Shown: positions 45,591 to 54,858, counted from the stretch's first letter. The stretch is DNA of 64,000 bases from Massilia violaceinigra (GCF_002752675.1 NZ_CP024608.1:4526001-4590000), one strand, 5' to 3'. Notes: a model not told the origin generated them from the letters alone. Translations and numbers: made by a program.

Positions 45591-47027
45591 GTGCCGAACG
45601 TCATCCTGACCAGCAACACGGACTGGAAAGCGCCGGGCGGCAATCTGTTCTCCCTGAAACCGGGCGAGGGCGCCGGCTATCTGGTCGAAACCGACCCGCT
45701 GTTCACCGACAAAAACAAGTGGACCGGCAGCGATTACTTCCTGGACCAGCTTGACCTCGATCCACAGCGCACCCTCAAGCGCTACGGCGATGGTTTCGTG
45801 GAACAGCGCGCGTTCGCCGACCAACTGATCAACATTACCGGCCGCAACAAGCTGTCCGGCTACGAGAACAACGAACAGGCGTTCAAGGCGCTGATGGATT
45901 CCGGCGTGGCCTACGCCAAACAGTTCCAGCTGACTCCGGGCGTGGCACTATCCGAGCAGCAGATGGCCCAGCTGACGACCGACATCGTGTGGCTGCAGGA
46001 AGAAACCGTCACCTTGCCAGACGGCAGCACCACCAAGGTGCTGGTGCCCCAGGTCTACCTGCGCCGTCCGCAACAGGGTGACCTGTCGACCGGCGGCGCG
46101 CTGATTGCCGGCGACAACGTCACCATCCGCAACCAGAACGGCAGCATCAGCAACAGCGGCACCATCCTGGCCGGCTATGCCAATGCGAAGCCGACCGACA
46201 TGCAGGGCGCTGTCAACCTCGACGCCCAAAATGTCACCAATCGCGGCACCGTCGCCGGTGATGCGATCGACATCAAGGCGGCGAACGATATCGCCAACGT
46301 CGGCGGGCGCATTGCAGGCCTGTCCAACAAAGGCGTCGATGGCAGCGCCACCGACGACAGCCGCGTCACGCTCAATGCCGGCCGCGACATTCTCGTCGCC
46401 AGCACCATGCAGGCGCGCAGCGTTGACACTGTTGGCAACAACGGCACCAGCACATCGAGCCGCACCAACATCGACCGCGTCGCCACCATTGCCGGCGGCA
46501 ACGTGTTCATCGATGCCAAAGGCAATTTCACGGCGCGCGCGGCCCAGGTCGACGCGGCCGCGAACTTGACTGTGTTGGCGGGCAAGAACATCGACATCGC
46601 CGGCGTGGAAGAGAAGCACGCGCTGTTCGTGCCGCTGGGCGGCAACACGATGGGCCGCACCGGCTACACCAGCGAGGCGAGCGTATCGAACGTCGGCAGC
46701 AATCTGACTGCCGGCAATAACGCCACCATCAGGGCGGCCGGCGACGCCACGCTGAGCGGCAGCCGTGTCGCCGCGGCCAATGACGTGGTCATTGGCGGCG
46801 CCAACGTCACCATCTCCGCGGTCAAGGACCGCACCCTCGTCGACGTGCAAACGGCGGGCCGCAAGCAGTACAACCGTGCCATGAACGATGACGAAAGCCT
46901 CAGTGGCGGCGTCGTCAGCGCCGGCAACAACGTCTCCATCAGCGCGACCGGCGTTGCAACCGGGCAGAAAGACAAGGACGGCAAGGCGATTGCCCAGGTG
47001 GGCACGGGCAACCTCGTCCTCAACGCG
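45591..47027 (+). repeat. Direct repeat copy B (start of the orphan cdiA tail)
   Basis: Matches 37929-39365 at an offset of 7662 bases with few changes (for example CACGGCGCGCGCGG versus CACGGCGCGCGGGG near 46528-46541). Both ends of the match are sharp. A crossover between copies would delete about 7.7 kb and fuse the orphan tail to the expressed cdiA. Confidence 0.92.
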
Positions 47028-50000
47028 GGCACGATCGTGGCCCAAACCGGCGTAGCGAAGCTGCTGGCGAACAACGACCTGACGGTCCAGGCCATCACAA
47101 CCGAGCACGACAGCCTGCGCGAGAGCTACAGCAAGAGCCGCACGCCTGGCGGCAGCAGGATGTCGAGCAGCACCAGCACGGAAAGTTTGCAGCAGGTGAC
47201 GGGCAGCAGGGTCGTTGGCGACAGCGTGCTGGCCGAGGCGGGCAAGGACTTGACGGTCAGCGGCAGCTTGATTGCAGGCGTGAACGACGTATCGCTGAAA
47301 GCGGTCGCAGGCAACGTCACGATCAAGTCGGCCGAGGAAATCTACAAGGAGCGCAATAGCGCTGTCCAGAAGCAGTCCGGTTTCACGGCCGGTTATGCCG
47401 GCGGCGCGGCCAGCGTGGGCTACAACAAGTCGAGCGGCTCCAGCCAGTCGAGCCTTGATCTGGTCAGCCAGGTCGGATCGACCATCAAATCCACCAACGG
47501 CAAGGTCGGCATCACTGCCGGCGAAGGCATCAAGGTGATCGCGTCGGAACTCGACGCCAAAACCGACCTCAGTTTGAGCGGCAAGACGGTCGACTTGCTA
47601 GCGGCGCAGAACACCAGCGACGAGCACAGCGCATATAAGACGGCATCGAAAGGCTTTTCGGTTGGGGTGACGCTCGATCCGAAGGCGGCGTTCAGTAAGG
47701 CGCGTAAAGAAAGCGAGAAGGGCAACAGCGCCGACAGCGGCGTGGGCAAGATCACCAAGCGCGCGGACGGGGTGGGGGAAGGCCTGCTGGCGGCAATTGG
47801 CGGCGTGGTGGTGCAAGGCAGTTCGCGCAGTGCGGCCGGGACCAGGGATCACGTCAGCAGCACCGCCCAGGTCAGCATGCTCAAGGCGGGCGGCAACCTG
47901 AGCATTGACGCCACGGGCGGCAGCATCACCAGCGAAGGCGCGACCCTGAAGGCCGAAGGCAACGCCTCGCTCACGGCCAAGGACAGCATCATCCTCGATG
48001 TTGCACATAGCACCGAGAGCGAAGGGCAGGACAACAAGGCCAAGGGCTGGAGCATCGATTCGCGCGGCAGCCTGCCGGTCGGCATGTTCAACAACAAGGA
48101 CAACGGCAAAGGCAGTGCCGACACGATTACCGGCACCACCTTGTCGGTCGGCGGCAACGCCACGCTCAAGAGCACGGATGGCGACATTGTTCTCACGGCC
48201 GCTTCGGTGGTCGCCGACAAGAATGTCGACATCGCCGCTGGCAGGAACCTGACCATTCAAAGCGGCCAGGATACCGTCTCGAACGATAACCACAGCAACA
48301 ACAAGGCCATCGGCAAGGTGGTCGTGTCGGACACCGAGCGTTTTGCCGGATATAACAACATCAAGAAGAACGGCAGCAATGACGCGGTTACCCAGGTGCA
48401 GTCGGGCGTGGCCAGCATCAACGGCAATATCACCCTGACGGCAGGGGAGAAATACACCCAGACTAGCAGCAATGTCCTGGCGAAAAACGATGTCAGCGTG
48501 ACTGCCAAGTCGATCGAGATTGGCACGGCGCTCAATACGAGCAATAGCGCGCAGGACAGTTCGGACCTGAAGATCGGCGGCTTTGCGCGTATCAGCTCGC
48601 CGTTGATCGACCTGGCCAACAACCGCAAGGCGGCCAAGGAATCGGACGGACGCCTTTCGACCATGCAGAACATGGCTGCGGCTGCGAACGCGTATCAAGC
48701 GGTTGCTGCGGGGATTGGTGGCAGCGGCACCTTGTTCAAGGCCGAGGCTGGCATTGGCATTGCCACCGCCAAGAGCCGCGACCAGAGCAGTGGCAGCGTG
48801 GCAATCGCCACCACGCTCACGGGCACCAACGGTAATGTGGCGCTGACCACGACCGAAGGCGATATCAAGGCCACCGGCGCTGGCATAACCGCCGGCAAGG
48901 AACTGAAACTCGACTCGGCGCGCGACATCGTGCTGCAATCGGCCACCAGCCAGATGAGCAGCGAGGGCAGCAATAATAACGCCGGCGTCGAGGTGGGCGT
49001 GGGCGTTCAGGTCGGTGCGCAGACCGGCACCTATGTGTACGCCACCGCCAACGTGGGCAAGGGCGAATACGACAACAACGCCACGGTTAATACCAATACC
49101 AGGCTGACCGGGGCTACGGTCAATATTGCCTCTAAAGGCGACACTACGCTCAAGGGCGCGGTCGTCAAGGGCGACAGCGTTACCGCCAATGTGGGCGGCA
49201 AGCTGGCGATCGAGTCCGTGCAGGACACGAACAAGCAGCACAACGAGCAAACCAACGTAGGTGCTCGGGTGCAGCTGTCGTTCGGCACCGCGTGGGAAGC
49301 GTCGGGCAACATCGGCCATACGTCGGCCGATGGCAGCAGCAAGGTCGTGCTGGAGCAGTCGGGCCTGTTTGCGGGCGACGGCGGCTACCATGTCAAGGCC
49401 GACACGATTGCGCTGAAGGGCGGTGCAATTGCCAGTACCAACGCGGCTAATTCCGACCTGACTACGAAGGCCATCACGTTCGAGAATCTGGATAACCAGA
49501 TGAACTACAAGGCCCAGTCGGTCAGCCTGTCAGGCGGATTCACCACCGGTGCGGTCAAGGGCGCCGCGCCGGAAACGCAGACCAGTACCGGCGCACGCAA
49601 CCCGAACGTCACGCCCGGCCTGCCGATGCAGGACAAGGGTAAAGACAGTTCGACTACCTATGCAACGCTGACGAATGGCAAGATCAATATCGGCGGCAAG
49701 GAGATGAGCAGTGCGGCAGAGCTCGGTGCGCACACCGACCTGGCGACCGCGAATAAGGCAGTCGATCCGCTGAAAGACATGAAGGCCGTGATGGCTGACC
49801 AGAAGGCGATGGGCGCGGCGGCAGGCACCTTGATTGCGACCGGCCAGCAGATCAATGGTGACATTGCGCGCGGGGCGACGGATCGACTGAATCTGGCTGA
49901 AGCGGACGTCAAGTCTTCTCAAACGGAGATCGAGCGGGCTCGGGCAGTATTGAACGATTCTGCCAGTACGCCGGAACAGCGCGCGCTTGCAAATTCGGAT

Positions 50001-52673
50001 ATTGCCACAGCGAACCGGAACCTGGCTGTGGCAACGACTGCGCAAGACGTCGCCAACACCGACGTCAAGAACTGGGGACCGAAGGGTGACTATTCACGCG
50101 CGCTGACCGTTGCGACAGGCTTGCTGGTTGGCGGCTTGTCGGGACAGGGCACCGGACAATTAGCCGCCGGAGCCAGCGCGCCGTATGTGTACAAGGCCAT
50201 TGGGGATCTTGCACAGACGATGACCAAGCCGTACACCGACGCCCAGTTGCTGAAGATTGCGACAGAAGGACGACTCGCCGCCGAGACGGATCCGGCGAAG
50301 CGTGCAACCTTGGAGCAAACCCTGGCGCAAGCCGACGCCATCATGCTCCAGTTCCAGGGGCAATATGACGATTGGAAAGACGGCAGCCTTTACAAGGCTG
50401 GCCTGCACGGGGCCGCGACCTCGATTCTGAGCCAGGTGGGCGGTGGCGATGCGCTGAAGGGTTTCGTGGCGGGAAGCTTGAATGAAGCGAAGAGTCCGTT
50501 GATCGATGAGTTGACGAAAGGGCTTGGGCCAACCGAGACGAAATTCGTTGCCGATCTGGCCAGTGTGGTGGTCGGCGCGAGCATCGGTAATGCCCAGACG
50601 GCTGGTTTGACGTTGGCGGCAGAGCTTAACAATCGGCAGTTGCACCCAGACGAGTCCAATTGGATTAAGAAAAACGCGAAGAAGTTCGCGGCAATGACGC
50701 TCGTAAATGGACAACCAATTTCGGAGGCGCAGGCGACCGCAATCCTGACACAGCAAGCGTTGAAGGATATCGACCTGCTTTGGCGCGGTGTCTTGACTGA
50801 TGGGGAAAACAAGGACGCACAAGAATTTCTTAAAGGTGCAAACGCAACCAGCTTTACGAACAGCGACGGCAAGCCGCAAGGGCTATTCACGGTCGAGGGT
50901 GGCCAGTTCACGGCGCCGCAAAACGGTTTGTATGACACCGACCGCAACTTCATAAACAAGTACGCTAAGCCTGATGCGAACCGGCTGGCGATTGCTGGGG
51001 TGAAATATGAAATTAAGCAGCTCGGAGGCGATGCTCTCGACGCCGTGTTAGCCAATCCGGTCGACGTCGCAAAGAAAATTGCGGGCGGAATGGCCAATTC
51101 GGCCTGGGAAGCCGTTAAGCATCCGTTTGATACAGTTGAGAAAGCAATTGACGATGTCGGTTCGCGCGCGAAAAGTTTCGGCGAGGGCTTTGCAGCTTCT
51201 ACAAATACAGACATACAACAGCAGCTCAATGCCCTGTATGGCCAGGACATCACGAGTGCGGTTCGCATCGCTACCGCTGCACAGGGTATTACATTGCTGG
51301 CTGAAGCGACCGGCGCAGGCAAGGTTGCCGGCAAGGGGGCAGGGCTGGTCGGCGATCAGCTTACGAACGCAATCGGTCGGGTGCCGGGTATCAAGGGCAT
51401 CAAATCTACAACCGAGCTGCCGCCTTCCGGCACAAAACCGGCCGTCGCGCAAGTCGATGAGCCGCCGGCGAAGGTGAAAGATCCGGCTCCGGAAATCAAG
51501 GATGAGTTAGCTGATGCCGGAGCGCCGGCGCCTGCAAAGCAGAGGCTGGACAAAGATGGTCGTCCATGTTGTTTCGCTCCCGGTACCTTGGTTGCCACAC
51601 CCGCGGGCTACATCGCGATCGAAACCCTGAAGCAGGGCGATCAGGTATGGACCCGCCGCGATGACAATACCGGGGATGTGTTTGCTTCGACGGTAACGGC
51701 TACGCATATCCGGGACGATCAGCCGATTTACCGGCTCACGTTGACTCGCCAGGGGGCTGATGGCGATAGTGGGCAAGAAGCCTTGCTGGTTACGCCTGGA
51801 CATACGTTTTTCATTGGTGGTCGTGGGTTCGTTGCAGCGATCGATCTGAAGGCTGGGGACCAGTTGACTGCCCGCGAGCGTTCGGTGCATGGCGCTACGG
51901 TTGCATCGCTTGAACGGGTTCAAGATCAAGGACGCACGCACAATCTGACGGTTGACATAGGTCATACCTTCTACGTCGGGGCGTTTGAAACATGGGTGCA
52001 TAATACTGGCGGATGCGATTGCGAAGGTAGCTCATGCTCGAGCCCGCCTGCGAATGAAACACCCGAGGGTTCGAACGGCGAGGCGCCGGCGAAGAATCCA
52101 GCGACGGCTGCGGATACGCCCGAAGCGAACCGGGCAAATACCCCTCAGCCCCCTAACGCTGTCGTCGGCTTACCGAATTTCAAGGTTTTTGGTCTCGACG
52201 AAACGGCTCATCCTGCACTGAACATAAATGCCATACGGGACAAGCTTGAAAACTATGTGTCATCCGGCAATACTCAGGATATCTCGATTGCCACAGCCGT
52301 CATTACAACCGATAGCGGAAAGATTATTCATTTACTTAGTGTTAGTGGAAAATCCTGGAGGGGCGATGCGGCTGACAATGTTACAATTAATGGAATTGAT
52401 TACAAAGTCATCCGAGGCGATAGCGGTACTTTGGGCAGCGCGCCGGTTGGCAACGGGCAGTTAAATGCCAGACACGCGGAAATGAAGCTTGGAAGTTACA
52501 TCAACGATAATTTTTCGTCGTCCAAAGCGACTATCGACATGGCAGTCCAGAACACCTCGACAAAGGCGCCAGGTATGTGCGCTGGCTGTGTTCAGACGAT
52601 TCCAAATTTAGCGATTAATAATCCCGATCTAACAATTAACGTATATCAGGGAACTACAGGAGTAAAGCCGTGA
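45591..52673 (+). CDS. Orphan cdiA tail with Hint domain and deaminase-motif toxin
   Basis: A 2360-residue open frame that lacks signal peptide, TPS domain and the first repeat array. The nominal GTG start has no ribosome site and lies in the middle of what is normal CdiA sequence; the frame really continues upstream into a decayed linker. It begins with the YP-like region (nearly identical to CdiA from residue 3679), then its own haemagglutinin array, a helical region (about 1480-1900), a Hint domain (1994-2138) and a new toxin tip (2139-2360). The tip carries RHAEMKLG (H2295, E2297) and CAGC (C2330, C2333), the zinc-site motifs of the cytidine-deaminase fold. It is followed at once by a SUKH-type immunity gene. 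Without a promoter and leader it should be silent until recombination joins it to cdiA. Confidence 0.88.
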   Translation: MPNVILTSNTDWKAPGGNLFSLKPGEGAGYLVETDPLFTDKNKWTGSDYFLDQLDLDPQRTLKRYGDGFVEQRAFADQLINITGRNKLSGYENNEQAFKALMDSGVAYAKQFQLTPGVALSEQQMAQLTTDIVWLQEETVTLPDGSTTKVLVPQVYLRRPQQGDLSTGGALIAGDNVTIRNQNGSISNSGTILAGYANAKPTDMQGAVNLDAQNVTNRGTVAGDAIDIKAANDIANVGGRIAGLSNKGVDGSATDDSRVTLNAGRDILVASTMQARSVDTVGNNGTSTSSRTNIDRVATIAGGNVFIDAKGNFTARAAQVDAAANLTVLAGKNIDIAGVEEKHALFVPLGGNTMGRTGYTSEASVSNVGSNLTAGNNATIRAAGDATLSGSRVAAANDVVIGGANVTISAVKDRTLVDVQTAGRKQYNRAMNDDESLSGGVVSAGNNVSISATGVATGQKDKDGKAIAQVGTGNLVLNAGTIVAQTGVAKLLANNDLTVQAITTEHDSLRESYSKSRTPGGSRMSSSTSTESLQQVTGSRVVGDSVLAEAGKDLTVSGSLIAGVNDVSLKAVAGNVTIKSAEEIYKERNSAVQKQSGFTAGYAGGAASVGYNKSSGSSQSSLDLVSQVGSTIKSTNGKVGITAGEGIKVIASELDAKTDLSLSGKTVDLLAAQNTSDEHSAYKTASKGFSVGVTLDPKAAFSKARKESEKGNSADSGVGKITKRADGVGEGLLAAIGGVVVQGSSRSAAGTRDHVSSTAQVSMLKAGGNLSIDATGGSITSEGATLKAEGNASLTAKDSIILDVAHSTESEGQDNKAKGWSIDSRGSLPVGMFNNKDNGKGSADTITGTTLSVGGNATLKSTDGDIVLTAASVVADKNVDIAAGRNLTIQSGQDTVSNDNHSNNKAIGKVVVSDTERFAGYNNIKKNGSNDAVTQVQSGVASINGNITLTAGEKYTQTSSNVLAKNDVSVTAKSIEIGTALNTSNSAQDSSDLKIGGFARISSPLIDLANNRKAAKESDGRLSTMQNMAAAANAYQAVAAGIGGSGTLFKAEAGIGIATAKSRDQSSGSVAIATTLTGTNGNVALTTTEGDIKATGAGITAGKELKLDSARDIVLQSATSQMSSEGSNNNAGVEVGVGVQVGAQTGTYVYATANVGKGEYDNNATVNTNTRLTGATVNIASKGDTTLKGAVVKGDSVTANVGGKLAIESVQDTNKQHNEQTNVGARVQLSFGTAWEASGNIGHTSADGSSKVVLEQSGLFAGDGGYHVKADTIALKGGAIASTNAANSDLTTKAITFENLDNQMNYKAQSVSLSGGFTTGAVKGAAPETQTSTGARNPNVTPGLPMQDKGKDSSTTYATLTNGKINIGGKEMSSAAELGAHTDLATANKAVDPLKDMKAVMADQKAMGAAAGTLIATGQQINGDIARGATDRLNLAEADVKSSQTEIERARAVLNDSASTPEQRALANSDIATANRNLAVATTAQDVANTDVKNWGPKGDYSRALTVATGLLVGGLSGQGTGQLAAGASAPYVYKAIGDLAQTMTKPYTDAQLLKIATEGRLAAETDPAKRATLEQTLAQADAIMLQFQGQYDDWKDGSLYKAGLHGAATSILSQVGGGDALKGFVAGSLNEAKSPLIDELTKGLGPTETKFVADLASVVVGASIGNAQTAGLTLAAELNNRQLHPDESNWIKKNAKKFAAMTLVNGQPISEAQATAILTQQALKDIDLLWRGVLTDGENKDAQEFLKGANATSFTNSDGKPQGLFTVEGGQFTAPQNGLYDTDRNFINKYAKPDANRLAIAGVKYEIKQLGGDALDAVLANPVDVAKKIAGGMANSAWEAVKHPFDTVEKAIDDVGSRAKSFGEGFAASTNTDIQQQLNALYGQDITSAVRIATAAQGITLLAEATGAGKVAGKGAGLVGDQLTNAIGRVPGIKGIKSTTELPPSGTKPAVAQVDEPPAKVKDPAPEIKDELADAGAPAPAKQRLDKDGRPCCFAPGTLVATPAGYIAIETLKQGDQVWTRRDDNTGDVFASTVTATHIRDDQPIYRLTLTRQGADGDSGQEALLVTPGHTFFIGGRGFVAAIDLKAGDQLTARERSVHGATVASLERVQDQGRTHNLTVDIGHTFYVGAFETWVHNTGGCDCEGSSCSSPPANETPEGSNGEAPAKNPATAADTPEANRANTPQPPNAVVGLPNFKVFGLDETAHPALNINAIRDKLENYVSSGNTQDISIATAVITTDSGKIIHLLSVSGKSWRGDAADNVTINGIDYKVIRGDSGTLGSAPVGNGQLNARHAEMKLGSYINDNFSSSKATIDMAVQNTSTKAPGMCAGCVQTIPNLAINNPDLTINVYQGTTGVKP
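51570..52004 (+). other. Hint domain of the orphan CdiA tail
   Basis: Residues 1994-2138 repeat the Hint pattern of the main protein (CFAPGTLVATPAG, TPGHTFFIGG, FETWVHN), with many amino-acid differences, mostly conservative. The starting cysteine and the final HN are kept, so the domain looks competent for cleavage. This shared segment is a second place where the two genes could recombine and swap toxin tips. Confidence 0.88.
52005..52673 (+). other. Toxin tip with deaminase-fold motifs
   Basis: About 222 residues. After a Ser/Pro/Glu-rich linker, the domain has ISIATAVITTDSGKIIHLLSV strands, then NARHAEMKLG and PGMCAGCVQTIP. The HxE plus CxxC pair is the zinc-binding signature of CDA-fold deaminases, several clades of which (such as YwqJ-like and SCP1.201-like) serve as polymorphic toxins. 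Which clade and whether it acts on DNA, RNA or nucleotides is not decided here. Confidence 0.7.
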
Positions 52674-53164
52674 CGAAATTATTCTTTGATAAGATTGAGC
52701 ACCTGGTTCCCGAAGCAGGTGAAAGAATGGTGGGGTATCATGAGTTCGAATTGCGAAGAATTGAGCGGCTTTACGGAATTAATATCGGAGGCGATTTCTC
52801 TGAATTTTTATTAAAGGCGGGTCGATGCGATGGAGGGGTAATTGGAGATGATCCTTTGATTATTTATCGGCCCACTTGGTCAGTAAGAACGCACCTGTTG
52901 TTCCAAGTTAACTTTTTCAACGGTTTGCAGGAGATTGGTGCATTTGAATTTATAAATAAGCCGTTTGTTTTTTCGCTCGAGGCAGAGACGCAATATTATT
53001 TTCTGCAAACCAGAAATCCTGATGATATGCAAGTCTATCATTACGATGAAAACGCGGAATCGGTTCAGGGCACTGGATTGACGTTAGAAAATTATTTGAT
53101 CGATATTCTGCAAAGATATCCAATAGGCGGTGTTGTTTGTAAAGGTGAGCTCTTGGATTTTTAG
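52670..53164 (+). CDS. SUKH (SMI1/KNR4)-type immunity protein for the orphan toxin
   Basis: A 164-residue soluble protein whose GTG start overlaps the stop of the orphan cdiA tail. The early segment ELRRIERLYGINIGGDFSEFLLKAGRCDGG follows the SMI1/KNR4 core (IxxxExxxGxxLPxxFxxFLLxxxGG), and later strands (FEFINKPFVFSLEAETQYYF) fit the fold. SUKH proteins are the most common immunity family next to nuclease and deaminase toxins of polymorphic systems. Base composition is AT-rich compared with flanking repeats. The overlap implies that toxin and antidote travel as one cassette. The pairing is inferred from position. Confidence 0.78.
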   Translation: MTKLFFDKIEHLVPEAGERMVGYHEFELRRIERLYGINIGGDFSEFLLKAGRCDGGVIGDDPLIIYRPTWSVRTHLLFQVNFFNGLQEIGAFEFINKPFVFSLEAETQYYFLQTRNPDDMQVYHYDENAESVQGTGLTLENYLIDILQRYPIGGVVCKGELLDF

Positions 53165-53294
53165 CCTTGTCGCCTGCACGGTATCGCGCGTGCTAATCTG
53201 ATGGGATCCTAACGGGGTCTACCATTTCAGGTCCTCACGAGACTGACGCGTTTCTGGAGTCGGCTGATTACTGGGGCAAATTGCTCAGCCATAG

Positions 53295-53552
53295 TTGCGA
53301 ATACAGCAGATTCGATTACACCATTCTTCGGATGGTCTTTCAAAAGCGTTTCCTAGTACGGTCATGAACGGGCGCGGACAGTCTGGAGACATTATCATTG
53401 ACGCTCGCGGCCAAGTTGGGATGACTGTGCAAATTGCGCAACGTGGTGTCGGCCGTGCGTTTGGCGCCGATGCTGAAACCGGATCGAAAATTCAAAGCAT
53501 TACCGTTATTACATCAGAGGGCACGATTTTTGTTCCACGGAAACCATTATGA
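53295..53552 (+). pseudogene. Truncated toxin-tip fragment (orphan cassette)
   Basis: An 85-codon frame with a nominal TTG start directly after a stop codon. The readable part, VMNGRGQSGDIIIDARGQVG and GVGRAFGADAETGSKIQSIT, ending in a short VPRKPL tail, looks like the last domain of a secreted toxin rather than a free-standing protein. I do not recognise its exact family. Its stop overlaps the start of the next small gene by ATGA, as toxin and immunity pairs do. An ATG at 53364 could give a 62-residue peptide. Most likely it is the tip of an older CdiA tail, left behind after cassette replacement. Confidence 0.6.
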
Positions 53553-53824
53553 TTAACGGCTATCCAACAGAAGAAGAGTTGCGTAATCGGATCATCAATC
53601 AACTCGGTTGGCGTGGTCCGACTGAGAAAGTTGCCCTAGTCTGGCATGGTTACCTTACTGCCTTGCTGGAATGGGGGTTAATTGAGGTTCAGGTATTTGA
53701 TCGGCTTTCCGTATTGCTGCCCCACGTAGGCGATAAAGAGCTATATGAGTTATGTACGGACGAACCGCTCAGTCCCGAACGCGAGCGAGGGATAGATGAA
53801 TTTCTGAGCAAGAAAAAGAAGTAG
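53549..53824 (+). CDS. Probable orphan immunity protein
   Basis: A 91-residue, mainly helical, acidic protein (PTEEELRNRIINQLGW, WHGYLTALLEWGLIEVQVFDRL, ELCTDEPLSPERERGIDEFL). Its ATG overlaps the stop of the truncated toxin frame. I do not recognise the family. The overlap, size and place behind a toxin tip argue for immunity against that toxin. Keeping an immunity gene after its toxin has been truncated would protect the cell from relatives that still use it. Confidence 0.65.
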   Translation: MINGYPTEEELRNRIINQLGWRGPTEKVALVWHGYLTALLEWGLIEVQVFDRLSVLLPHVGDKELYELCTDEPLSPERERGIDEFLSKKKK

Positions 53825-54378
53825 CCACTTCTTTTATTCTGAAAAATCCGCTCCCAACTTCGGAAGAAAGAAATTCTGGAAGTATTTTCTTCTTCTCTTT
53901 TTTGACATAAAAAGCCGTTCCCAACCCACTGTTTTTCGCGCGTGTTCGGGGTGCGACTTTTTTTTAGCGGCTAAAAAGAGAGCTAGGGAAGCACTTATAT
54001 GGACGCCCCTTGGATTGCAAGTGTTGGCAGTACAATGCATTAACGGAGGTTGCAGTCTTATATGCGGCCTGTCTGCGCAGGCGTTGTATCCTGCTGGCCC
54101 GGATGGCATTCACGGGCGAGGCTCCTATCTGATCTTCGGACTGAACGGCCCTTTCCCTGTCGGAGTGTCCTTGCCCGGTATGACCTGTTGACCCATCACT
54201 TTGCTGTTGCTTGCTCTCCCTTAAACTCTCTTTGTAAGGCCGCATTGAGCGGATTTTGCGTATTGTTCAGGTCGCCGGCTCAAGAGAGGAATCGGCAAGT
54301 TACAAAGAGGAAAATGCTAACGATGAGGACGAGACACTATTTGTGAATAGACAGCTAGTTTGAATATGAAAGCGAATA
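53825..54378. other. Unassigned AT-rich spacer in the cassette graveyard
   Basis: About 550 bases without a convincing gene. A plus-strand frame without start runs from about 53976 to 54190 (includes GLSAQALYPAGPDGIHGRGS and ends at a TGA); it may be a scrap of a former toxin but matches nothing I know. Runs of T and A around 53890-53970 suggest regulatory or decayed DNA. Confidence 0.35.
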
Positions 54379-54858
54379 ATGCAAGAGATCTGCGATATCT
54401 ATCTGATTGAAAAACTGAGCGGCTCGTCAAAGCTGTTGCAGCAATTGCGCATTTTTGATCCTACTATTGCCTTTGACGAAAATCAGTTGTATTTGGGATT
54501 TCTGGGACTGAACTTGAAACGATTAACAAACGTTGCGATTCTTATGAATTTCAAGAGCAACGGTATTAGGTGCTTTAATATTCCGGTCCGGTACAGGTCA
54601 GCACTAATATCTCAAGATGAGGCGCGAATATATGCCGAAATATATATGGATAGTGTCGGTGGGACGGTTATTTGCCACAGAACGCGGCCCGGCGTATCGA
54701 ATCCGATGTTTTGGTATTTTCTCGTCCATGACCCGCGCGAGAATTCTGTTGAGCCGAGGGAGGGAGGCGGAAATTTAACTGTCGATTCATTCGATGGCCA
54801 TATCTGGACGTGCGACGAGGCGGCGGAATACCACTACGATTACAATAATTCGATATAG
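54379..54858 (+). CDS. Hypothetical protein, possible orphan immunity gene
   Basis: A 159-residue soluble protein with an AT-rich coding sequence, unlike the GC-rich backbone. It contains alternating strands and helices (ICDIYLIEKLSGSSKLLQQL, QDEARIYAEIYMDSVGGTVI, HIWTCDEAAEYHYDYNN) and is acidic at the end. No family is recognised. No strong ribosome site is present before the ATG. Its place at the end of a row of toxin tips and immunity genes, its size and its composition make an immunity role plausible, but this is inference only. Confidence 0.5.
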   Translation: MQEICDIYLIEKLSGSSKLLQQLRIFDPTIAFDENQLYLGFLGLNLKRLTNVAILMNFKSNGIRCFNIPVRYRSALISQDEARIYAEIYMDSVGGTVICHRTRPGVSNPMFWYFLVHDPRENSVEPREGGGNLTVDSFDGHIWTCDEAAEYHYDYNNSI

